From NCBI GenBank assembly GCA_937900975.1, contig CALCPC010000488.1, positions 1-5,778 on the forward strand: 5,778 nucleotides of DNA, given 5' to 3'. The stretch comes from an uncultured Paracoccaceae bacterium (GTDB lineage Bacteria > Pseudomonadota > Alphaproteobacteria > Rhodobacterales > Rhodobacteraceae). The position numbers were made by a program, and so were the translations under genes. Below, piece after piece: positions 1 through 5,255 of this stretch; the stretch's first letter is position 1, and the number at the start of each line of letters is the position of its first letter. The notes beneath the pieces were generated by a model, which made no database searches, was not told the DNA's origin, and saw only the letters and a list, made by a program, of their open reading frames with translations.

Positions 1-227
1 TTTGCCCCCCCCTTTCTCGGGGCCGTTTTTGGTGTTTTTGTGCGGGGTCTATTTGGTTTTGTGGGGTCCCCGCTTTTGGGGTGGGTTTTGGCTGGCGGCG
101 CGCGGGCACAGCCCGCGCCGACACCGGCCCCTGCCCCATCGGTTGTGCCTGGGGCCGGCGCCGCTTGGGGTCCATAAAACCCTTGGCGTTTTTCCCGGCC
201 ACCGCGTCCCTTCGCTGTCTTGCCGCA
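1..227. other. Left-edge stretch without a supported gene
   Basis: I cannot assign a gene here. Two incompatible open frames run through it. On the plus strand, a frame open from base 1 ends at TAA 175-177 and reads as a hydrophobic Gly/Val/Phe-rich segment followed by a Pro/Ala tail. On the minus strand, a frame could start at GTG 200-202, 25 nt after the uraH stop, with a GAAGGG Shine-Dalgarno-like stretch 5 nt upstream. It begins MAGKNAKGFMDPKRRR and continues Pro/Gln/Lys-rich to the window edge. Its first half has G/C-rich third positions and its second half does not. Neither frame resembles a family I recognise. Bases 1-107 contain only one A on the plus strand. Confidence 0.5.
100..118. 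repeat. Perfect 8-bp inverted repeat, 3-nt loop
   Basis: Bases 100-107 (GCGCGGGC) are perfectly complementary to 111-118 (GCCCGCGC) around the loop ACA, a very stable hairpin about 110 bp past the uraH stop. There is no T-run after it on either strand, so it is not a classical intrinsic terminator. It could act in Rho-dependent 3'-end formation or simply reflect GC-rich sequence. Confidence 0.5.
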
Positions 228-584
228 TCAGCTGCCCCGATACGTCGAATAGCCAAAGGGCGATAGCAAAAGCGGCACATGATAATGACGGTCTTCCGCC
301 ATCCCGAACCGGATCGGCACCGCGTCGAGGAACAAAGGCGCCGCGCCGGCCAGCCCCGCCGCCTGCAAATACGCCCCCGCAAAAAAGATCAATTCATAAG
401 TGCCGATCTCAAACGCCGCGTCCGCGAGGATCGGCGCGTCGGTCCGTCCGTCCGAATTGGTCACCGCTTCGGCAAGCTTCTGCCGCGCCGTGCCTGAAAT
501 CCGGTAGAGCGATAGGCCAACCCCCTCCGCCGGACAGCCGCGCGCAGTATCCAAGACATGGGTGGTTAGCGACCCGTTTTGCAT
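228..584 (-). CDS. uraH: 5-hydroxyisourate hydrolase (transthyretin-like)
   Basis: This 118-aa protein is a full-length transthyretin-related 5-hydroxyisourate hydrolase. It hydrolyses the unstable product of urate oxidation to OHCU, the second step of urate breakdown. The family signatures are all visible: N-terminal LTTHVLDT with His9, Arg47 in the SDGRTDAP segment, FLDAVPIRF (85-93), the late [19 protein letters not shown] segment with His100/His102, and the C-terminal YRGS tetrapeptide that separates the enzyme from vertebrate transthyretin. There is no signal peptide, so it is cytosolic and should act as a homotetramer. The ATG at 582-584 is fixed by a strong AGGAGG at 590-595. It is divergent from the puuE-uraD operon, which carries the next two steps, and probably shares its control region. 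Confidence 0.95.
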   Translation of the reverse strand: MQNGSLTTHVLDTARGCPAEGVGLSLYRISGTARQKLAEAVTNSDGRTDAPILADAAFEIGTYELIFFAGAYLQAAGLAGAAPLFLDAVPIRFGMAEDRHYHVPLLLSPFGYSTYRGS

Positions 585-589
585 AAGCG

Positions 590-595
590 CCTCCT
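590..595 (-). promoter_or_regulatory. Ribosome binding site of uraH
   Basis: Read on the minus strand, the sequence is AGGAGG (within TTTAGGAGG), 5 nt before the ATG at 584. It is the best Shine-Dalgarno match in the window and sets the uraH start. Confidence 0.85.
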
Positions 596-597
596 AA

Positions 598-609
598 AGT
601 GCCCGCACT
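598..609. promoter_or_regulatory. Candidate operator: dyad AGTGC-CC-GCACT
   Basis: This is a perfect 12-bp dyad (5-bp arms, 2-bp centre) starting 3 bp from the uraH Shine-Dalgarno sequence. Its core TGCCCGCA recurs near puuE (692-701). A protein bound here would sit on the uraH promoter or 5' leader. Operator function is inferred from symmetry, position and recurrence only. Confidence 0.4.
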
Positions 610-671
610 CTGACCCGCCAGCGGCGAAAGTTCCAGCCTCGGACAGCGGGTGCGCGTAAACCTTTTGACGC

Positions 672-700
672 GCCCGCACCGATCTGCACGATGTGCGGGC
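672..700. promoter_or_regulatory. Inverted repeat GCCCGCAC...GTGCGGGC before puuE
   Basis: Arms at 672-679 and 693-700 are perfectly complementary over 8 bp with a 13-nt spacer, ending 7 nt before the puuE Shine-Dalgarno sequence. The right arm also lies inside a second dyad, CGATG-N6-CATCG at 689-704. It could be an operator pair or a leader hairpin affecting puuE translation. It overlaps an alternative stem (653-657 with 668-672, 646-650 with 673-677), so only one could form at a time. Function is inference. Confidence 0.4.
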
Positions 701-706
701 ATCGCC

Positions 707-710
707 GGAG
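707..710 (+). promoter_or_regulatory. Ribosome binding site choosing the puuE-uraD start
   Basis: GGAG lies 8 nt before the ATG at 719. It supports that start over an in-frame ATG at 650, whose 23-residue extension does not look like the family's N-terminus and would run through the inverted repeats. Confidence 0.75.
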
Positions 711-718
711 ACCTTCCC

Positions 719-2122
719 ATGACCCGCTACCCCCGCGACACCCTAGGCTATGGCGCGGCGCCGCCCGATCCGGCCTGGCCGGGCGGTGCCGCGCACGCGC
801 TACAGATCGTGCTCAATTACGAGGAGGGCGGCGAGAACAACATCTTGCATGGCGACGCGGGGTCCGAGGCTTTCCTGTCCGAGATTGTCGGCGCCGCGGC
901 ATGGCCCGGCCAGCGCCATTGGAATATGGAGACGATCTACGAGTATGGCGCCCGCGCCGGGTTCTGGCGGCTGCACCGTCTTTTCACAGATCTTGGTGTG
1001 CCGCTGACGGTCTATGGCGTCGCAACGGCGCTGGCCCGCAGCCCTGAACAAGTTGCGGCCATGCAGGCGGCGCAGTGGGAAATCGCGTCCCACGGGCTGA
1101 AATGGATCGAATACAAGGATTTCACCCCCGACGCGGAGCGGGCCGACATGGCGGCGGCTGTTGCGCTCCACCGCGCTGTCACCGGCAGCCGGCCTTTGGG
1201 CTGGTACACTGGTCGGGCCTCGATGCAGACGGTCGATCTTGCCGCCGAGGAGGGCGGCTTTGCCTATGTCGCCGACAGCTATGCCGACGATCTGCCCTAT
1301 TGGCACGGCGGCCAGCTGATCGTGCCCTACACGCTGGATGCCAACGACATGCGCTTTGCCACCCCGCAAGGGTTCAACGCCGGCGATCAGTTCTACACCT
1401 ATCTGCGCGACAGTTTCGACTGCCTTTACGCCGAAGGCATGGCCGGCGCGCCCAAGATGATGTCGGTGGGGCTGCATTGTCGCCTGGCCGGTCGCCCTGG
1501 CCGGATCATGGCGCTGAAACGCTTTCTCGACCATGTGCTGCGCCATGATCGGGTCTGGATTGCCCGCCGGATCGACATTGCCCGCCATTGGCAGGCCACC
1601 CATCCGCAAAGCGATCGCCCCCGCCCGTCGAGCATGAGCCGCGCGGCGTTTGTCGCGGCCTTCGGGGACGTTTTCGAGCACAGCGCCTGGATAGCCGACC
1701 GCGCCTTCGATCTGGAATTGGGGCCAGCGCATGACAGTGCCGCTGGCCTGCACAACGCGCTTTGTCGGGTTTTCCGCACCGCCAGCGGGCCCGAGCGGTT
1801 GGAGGTGTTGCGCGCCCATCCAGACCTTGCCGGCAAACTTGCCGCGGCCCGCAGACTGACCGGCGCATCGACCGAAGAACAGGCGAGCGCCGGGCTCGAC
1901 GCACTGACGGATCAGGAACGCGCGGCGTTCACCGACCTCAACGCCCGCTACCGCGCGCGGTTCGGATTTCCATTCATTCTTGCCGTCAAGGGCCGAAGCG
2001 CCACCGACATCCTGGACATCTTCCGCGCGCGGCTTGACGCAAGCCTGCCTGCGGAGATCGACGAGGCCTGCCGCCAGGTTGAGGCCATTGCCCGTATTCG
2101 ACTGGTGGAGCTTTTGCCATGA
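719..2122 (+). CDS. puuE-uraD: Bifunctional allantoinase PuuE / OHCU decarboxylase UraD
   Basis: This 467-aa fusion joins two consecutive steps of urate catabolism. Residues 1 to about 295 are PuuE, the metal-independent allantoinase of the polysaccharide-deacetylase (NodB-like) fold. Family landmarks are the start MTRYPRDTLGYG, VLNYEEGGENNILHGD (31-46), the ASHGLKWIEYKDF segment (123-135) and GWYTGR (161-166). It opens (S)-allantoin to allantoate. After a polar, proline-bearing linker (about 293-305), residues 306-467 form UraD, which decarboxylates OHCU to (S)-allantoin. His367 in AHPDLAGK, Ser384 and Glu387 (TGASTEEQ) have the spacing of the catalytic His67/Ser84/Glu87 of characterised UraD enzymes, followed by GFPFILAVKGRS (416-427). 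The order is inverted relative to the reactions: the C-terminal product feeds the N-terminal site. Such N-terminal fusions are known in this family. An internal ATG (1634) opens the UraD half but lacks a good ribosome site. The stop overlaps the next gene's start (ATGA). Confidence 0.93.
   Translation: MTRYPRDTLGYGAAPPDPAWPGGAAHALQIVLNYEEGGENNILHGDAGSEAFLSEIVGAAAWPGQRHWNMETIYEYGARAGFWRLHRLFTDLGVPLTVYGVATALARSPEQVAAMQAAQWEIASHGLKWIEYKDFTPDAERADMAAAVALHRAVTGSRPLGWYTGRASMQTVDLAAEEGGFAYVADSYADDLPYWHGGQLIVPYTLDANDMRFATPQGFNAGDQFYTYLRDSFDCLYAEGMAGAPKMMSVGLHCRLAGRPGRIMALKRFLDHVLRHDRVWIARRIDIARHWQATHPQSDRPRPSSMSRAAFVAAFGDVFEHSAWIADRAFDLELGPAHDSAAGLHNALCRVFRTASGPERLEVLRAHPDLAGKLAAARRLTGASTEEQASAGLDALTDQERAAFTDLNARYRARFGFPFILAVKGRSATDILDIFRARLDASLPAEIDEACRQVEAIARIRLVELLP
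2107..2110 (+). promoter_or_regulatory. Ribosome binding site of the aminohydrolase gene
   Basis: GGAG lies within the last codons of puuE-uraD, 8 nt before ATG 2119. With the ATGA overlap it suggests translational coupling. Confidence 0.7.
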
Positions 2123-2937
2123 CCCCTTATTTTGCGCCCCAGGGCGGATTGCCGCCAGAAACCGAACTTTTGTCGAGCCGCGCCATCTTTACCGAGGCGT
2201 TCGCCGTTATCCCGCGCCGGGTCATGACCGATATCGTCGTCAGCCTTTTTCCGGGATGGGAGGGGACGCGAGGCTGGGTTCTGGCGCGGCCATTGTCGGG
2301 TTTTGCCGAGACGTTCTGCCAGATCATCCTAGAGGTTCAGGGCGGCGGCGGCTCTGATCACCCAGAGCCCGACGCAGGCGCGGAGGCGGTCTTTTTTGTC
2401 CTTGAGGGGAAGCTGACCGTCACCATCAACGGTCGCCAGGCCGAGGCGCTCGGCCCAGGCGGCTATGCCTATTTGCCGCCGGGATTGGGCTACACCGTGC
2501 GCAACACCGACACGGCCCCCGCCCGGTTTCACTGGATCCGCAAACGCTATGAGCCTGCCCCGGGCCTTGGTCCGCCGGACCCGATCTTTGCCCATGAACA
2601 GGACGTGCCCACGGCGCCGATGAAGGGCCACCGCTCCTGGTCGACAACGCGCTTTGTCGATCCCCGCGATATGCGCCACGACATGATGGTTAACATCGTG
2701 AACTTCACCCCCGGCGGCGCGATTTCGTTTTCCGAGACGCATGTGATGGAGCACGGGCTTTATATTTTGGAGGGCAAGGGCGTCTACCGGCTGAACGATG
2801 TCTGGGTGGAGGTGCAGGAGGGCGATTTCCTATGGCTGCGCGCGTTCTGCCCGCAAGCCTGCTATGCCGGCGGTCCGGGGCGGTTCCGATACCTGCTTTA
2901 CAAGGACGTGAACCGCTTTCCCAAGCTTGCGCTGTGA
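2119..2937 (+). CDS. allE: (S)-ureidoglycine aminohydrolase, bicupin
   Basis: This 272-aa bicupin matches the (S)-ureidoglycine aminohydrolase family (UGlyAH; E. coli AllE/YlbA), which releases ammonia from (S)-ureidoglycine to give (S)-ureidoglycolate in a Mn-dependent reaction. The N-terminal cupin spans about 55-140 (AVFFVLEGKLTV, GPGGYAYLPPG) and the C-terminal cupin about 190-265. The metal ligands are visible in the second cupin: Glu206, His208, His212 and Gln246. Their spacing (2, 4, 34) equals that of Glu235/His237/His241/Gln275 in the Arabidopsis enzyme. The fixed stereochemistry supplies the substrate of AllA, encoded next. The gene overlaps puuE-uraD at ATGA (2119-2122) and allA at GTGA (2934-2937). 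Its substrate comes from allantoate amidohydrolase, whose gene is not in the window. No signal peptide, so cytosolic. Confidence 0.92.
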   Translation: MTPYFAPQGGLPPETELLSSRAIFTEAFAVIPRRVMTDIVVSLFPGWEGTRGWVLARPLSGFAETFCQIILEVQGGGGSDHPEPDAGAEAVFFVLEGKLTVTINGRQAEALGPGGYAYLPPGLGYTVRNTDTAPARFHWIRKRYEPAPGLGPPDPIFAHEQDVPTAPMKGHRSWSTTRFVDPRDMRHDMMVNIVNFTPGGAISFSETHVMEHGLYILEGKGVYRLNDVWVEVQEGDFLWLRAFCPQACYAGGPGRFRYLLYKDVNRFPKLAL

Positions 2938-3416
2938 CCGTTGCAAGCCCGCTTACCACCGCCGATTTCAGGCGGTTCGGGGATGTAATCCAGCCCGGCG
3001 CCGCCGCGGGTCGCCCGATCAATGCCGGACAGTGCCTGCGCTTTCACGATCTCGCCCGGATCGACTGTGCCGATGGCGCCGTCGGCATCAGCCTGTTTCG
3101 GGCAGAGCCCGTGACGATGCCGCTGACCCTCACCATGATGGAGCGCCATCCCCTGGGCAGCCAGGCTTTTCTGCCGCTCGGCGGGACACCCTACTTGGTG
3201 ATCGTGGCCGAGGATGCGGGCGGACGCCCGGGGCCGCCGCTGGCGTTTTGGGCCGCGCCCGGGCTTGGCGTCAACTATCTCCGTGGCACTTGGCACGGCG
3301 TTTTGGCGCCGCTGGTTGCCGCCCAAGACTTTGCCGTGCTCGATTATGTGGGGCCGGACAGCAATCTTGAGGAACACGTCTTGGCGAGGCCGGTGCGCAT
3401 CCACGCTGCGCCTTAG
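2934..3416 (+). CDS. allA: Ureidoglycolate lyase
   Basis: This 160-aa protein is an AllA-type ureidoglycolate lyase of the cupin-like fold. It cleaves (S)-ureidoglycolate to glyoxylate and urea, the last dedicated step of the pathway. Family segments are the opening DFRRFGDVIQPG (11-22), MMERHPLGSQAFLPLGG (68-84) and the late NYLRGTWHGVLAPL (114-127). I chose GTG at 2934 because it overlaps the preceding stop as GTGA, gives the family's usual length of about 160 aa, and places the conserved N-terminal segment about ten residues in. An in-frame ATG at 2832 would add 34 residues lying inside the preceding gene and is unlikely. The ribosome site is weak (no GGAG), so initiation probably depends on coupling to the upstream gene. 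Urea would then need a urease elsewhere; glyoxylate enters central metabolism. Confidence 0.92.
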   Translation: MTVASPLTTADFRRFGDVIQPGAAAGRPINAGQCLRFHDLARIDCADGAVGISLFRAEPVTMPLTLTMMERHPLGSQAFLPLGGTPYLVIVAEDAGGRPGPPLAFWAAPGLGVNYLRGTWHGVLAPLVAAQDFAVLDYVGPDSNLEEHVLARPVRIHAAP

Positions 3417-3421
3417 ACCAA

Positions 3422-3445
3422 TTTCCGTTCCCATTGGATCGGAAA
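3422..3445. repeat. 9-bp stem hairpin with tetraloop after allA
   Basis: TTTCCG (3422-3427) pairs with CGGAAA (3440-3445) and TCC (3429-3431) with GGA (3436-3438), with one T-T mismatch and the loop CATT. It begins 6 nt after the allA stop. Together with the next hairpin it could protect or end the operon's mRNA. Its shape also resembles short dispersed palindromic repeats of proteobacterial genomes, which I cannot test here. Confidence 0.5.
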
Positions 3446-3453
3446 GCGCGGCC

Positions 3454-3491
3454 TTGAGATCAGCATGCCTCTGATCTTAAACGCGTTTTTT
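3454..3491 (+). terminator. Probable intrinsic terminator of the purine operon
   Basis: TTGAGATCAG (3454-3463) pairs with CTGATCTTAA (3471-3480) over 10 positions including one G-T wobble, with a 7-nt loop, and six T residues follow at 3486-3491. The 5-nt gap between stem and T-run and the A/T-rich stem make it imperfect, but it is correctly placed 37 nt after the allA stop. On the minus strand no T-run follows the stem, so it does not obviously serve mutS. Confidence 0.55.
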
Positions 3492-3527
3492 GATGAAGGC
3501 TGACCTGCGGAAAATGCTCTCAGCGCA

Positions 3528-3547
3528 GGACCTGCGCCGCCAGGTCC
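3528..3547. repeat. 7-bp inverted repeat in the convergent region
   Basis: GGACCTG (3528-3534) is perfectly complementary to CAGGTCC (3541-3547) around a 6-nt GC loop. No T-run follows on either strand. It lies about 100 nt past the mutS stop. Confidence 0.4.
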
Positions 3548-3572
3548 GTGGCCGCAGCCCCCGGATACCGGC

Positions 3573-3586
3573 CGCATGGCCATGCG
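3573..3586. repeat. Perfect 14-bp palindrome
   Basis: CGCATGGCCATGCG is a perfect palindrome with no loop, in the non-coding convergent region. Its role is unknown; it could be a protein site or chance in GC-rich DNA. Confidence 0.35.
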
Positions 3587-3623
3587 CCCTTCGCCACCGG
3601 CCATCGGGTTCTGGGCCCGCGGT

Positions 3624-3644
3624 GTTGCGCGCGCAACGCGTTGC
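3624..3644. repeat. Two overlapping palindromes abutting the mutS stop
   Basis: GTTGCGCGCGCAAC (3624-3637) and GCAACGCGTTGC (3633-3644) are both perfect palindromes sharing a GCAAC arm, so the arm can pair to either side. They touch the mutS stop codon (3645-3647). No T-run follows on the minus strand. They may form the 3' end structure of the mutS transcript, but this is inference. Confidence 0.4.
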
Positions 3645-3791
3645 CTATCCGGGATCGTCCGCCAACGCCTTTAACTCATAGACCAGGTCCAAGGCCTCCC
3701 GCGGCGACAGGGCAGCCGGCGCGACCGACACCAGCCGGTCACGCAGCGGCGTTTCCGCTGGCGCGGGCGGTGGCGCGGCGGGCGCCGCACG

Positions 3792-3806
3792 GAAAAGCGG
3801 CAGATC
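3792..3806 (-). other. Putative beta-clamp-binding motif in MutS
   Basis: The codons give Asp-Leu-Pro-Leu-Phe just after the ATPase domain and before the Ala/Pro-rich linker. Both its position and its Leu-X-Leu-Phe form resemble the sliding-clamp-binding peptide near the C-terminus of MutS proteins. The first residue is Asp rather than the usual Gln, so this is tentative. Confidence 0.4.
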
Positions 3807-5252
3807 GTCGATCAGGACCTGGGCCCCCTGGCCACGATCCGCGCTTTCCAACCTGTCCAGCACCGCGCGCGCCCGCTCCACCACGTCTGTCGGCAGACCG
3901 GCGAGCCGCGCGACCTGCACGCCATAGGACCGGTCCGCCGCGCCCTCTTGCACCTCATGCAGGAAGATCACTTGGCCCTCATGCTCTCGCACTGCCATGG
4001 TCACGTTGCGAAGCCCGTTCAACCGCTGGTCCAGTGCCGTAAGCTCATGATAATGCGTGGCGAAAAGCGCGCGGCAGCCATTGACCTCGTGAAGATGCTC
4101 AAGCGTCGCCCAAGCGATTGAAAGACCGTCATAGGTCGCCGTCCCGCGCCCGATCTCGTCCAGGATAACCAACGCCCGGGGACCCGCCTGGTTCAAGATC
4201 GCTGCGGTCTCGACCATTTCGACCATGAAAGTGGACCGCCCCCGCGCCAGGTCATCGGCGGCGCCGACCCGGCTGAACACCTGATCGACCACCCCGATTT
4301 CGGCCCGCGACGCCGGGACGAAGGCGCCCATCTGCGCCAGGATCGCGATCAGCGCGTTTTGGCGCAGAAACGTCGACTTTCCAGCCATGTTCGGGCCCGT
4401 TAGCAGCCAAAGCGGGCGCGCCTCCGCCGATAAATCGCAATCATTGGCCACAAACGTCTGCCCGCCGGTCTTACGCAGCGCCGCGGCCACGACCGGGTGG
4501 CGGCCACCGATGATCTGGAAGCGCCGGTCGCGCGTCATCCGGGGCCGCACCCACCCCTCGCCCCGCGCAAGATCGGCAAGCCCCATCGAGACATCGATCT
4601 CAGCCAACGCGCGGGCAAGCGCTTGCAGCGGCGCTGCAACGTCCAGAACGGCCTCCGACAGTGCCCGGAAGACGGCCATTTCCAACGCCTGCGCGCGCGC
4701 CGCGGCAGTCAGGATACGGGTCTCCAAATCCGACAGCTCAGCCGTGGTGAAGCGCACCTGGTTGGCCGTTGTCTGGCGGTGGCGAAACACGGCGTCCAAC
4801 GGCGGGCCGGTCATTTTCGCGGTGTGCCCAGCAGGCGTTTCGCCAAAATAGCCAAGCACAGAGTTGTGCCGGATCTTAAGCGCCCCGATGCCCGTGTCCG
4901 CGCGATAGGTCGCCTCAAGCCCCGCGATGACGCGCCGCCCTTCGTCCCGCAGCGCCCGGGTTTCATCAAGCTCGGGGTCCCAACCCGGGGCGACAAAGCC
5001 GCCGTCGCGGGCCAGATGCGTCGGCTCTGCGACCAATGCGGCGGTAAGATCGGCGACCAACCCCTCGGGCGCCAAAAGATCCGCGGCGGCGGCGCGCAAC
5101 CGCTCAGCCCCAGCCTCCGCCACGACGGGGTGAAGCTGCGCTGCGCCGCGCAGCGCATCGCGGATCTGGCCCAGATCGCGCGGCCCGCCGCGGTTAAGCG
5201 CAAGGCGGGTCAGCGCCCGCTCCAGATCCGGGATCTCGGCCAGGGCGGATTT

Positions 5253-5255
5253 CTA
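5253..5255 (-). other. In-frame amber stop inside mutS
   Basis: The minus-strand codons read ACC CGA TAG AAA TCC, between the DRPEALTR and KSALAEIPDLER segments at the start of a core-domain helix. A single C-to-T change from CAG (Gln) would create it. The frame is the same on both sides, so there is no frameshift. Confidence 0.9.

Larger units (their letters stand above)
585..718. promoter_or_regulatory. Divergent uraH / puuE-uraD control region
   Basis: These 134 bp separate the divergent uraH and puuE-uraD starts and must hold the promoters for both unless transcription enters from elsewhere. The 8-mer GCCCGCAC occurs at 601-608 and 672-679, and inverted at 693-700. A TTGACG at 665-670 could be a -35 element for the plus-strand operon, but no convincing -10 follows (CACGAT at 687-692 is weak). 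I see no clear promoter for uraH. No regulator gene is present in the window. Confidence 0.6.
3417..3644. other. Convergent intergenic region rich in hairpins
   Basis: These 228 bp lie between the stops of allA (plus) and mutS (minus). I see no credible gene: the short open frames lack ribosome sites and recognisable sequence. It holds at least five inverted repeats: 3422-3445, 3454-3480 (with T-run), 3528-3547, 3573-3586 and the overlapping pair at 3624-3644. Confidence 0.7.

Noticed and set aside
665..692. sigma70-type promoter with TTGACG at 665-670
   Set aside because: The -35 match is good, but no -10 hexamer sits at a proper distance, so I do not list it as a promoter feature.
650..718. 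In-frame ATG extending puuE-uraD by 23 residues
   Set aside because: The family starts at MTRYPRD, preceded by GGAG at 707. The extension covers the candidate operators and has no recognisable sequence.
800..1819. Long open frame of 339 codons on the minus strand opposite puuE-uraD
   Set aside because: It is antisense to a clear conserved gene, has no family character, and its openness follows from the G/C-rich third positions of the real gene.
2832..2933. Upstream in-frame ATG extending allA by 34 residues
   Set aside because: It lies inside the aminohydrolase gene, and its residues look like an out-of-frame shadow. GTG 2934 gives the normal family length.
3490..3681. Small plus-strand frame of 63 codons in the convergent region
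   Set aside because: There is no ribosome site, it is Arg/Pro-rich as expected of random GC-rich sequence, and it runs antisense into the mutS 3' end.
5253..5255. Programmed recoding of the mutS amber (pyrrolysine or suppression)
   Set aside because: There is nothing like a recoding element, and MutS is not known to use it. A point mutation or sequence error is simpler.
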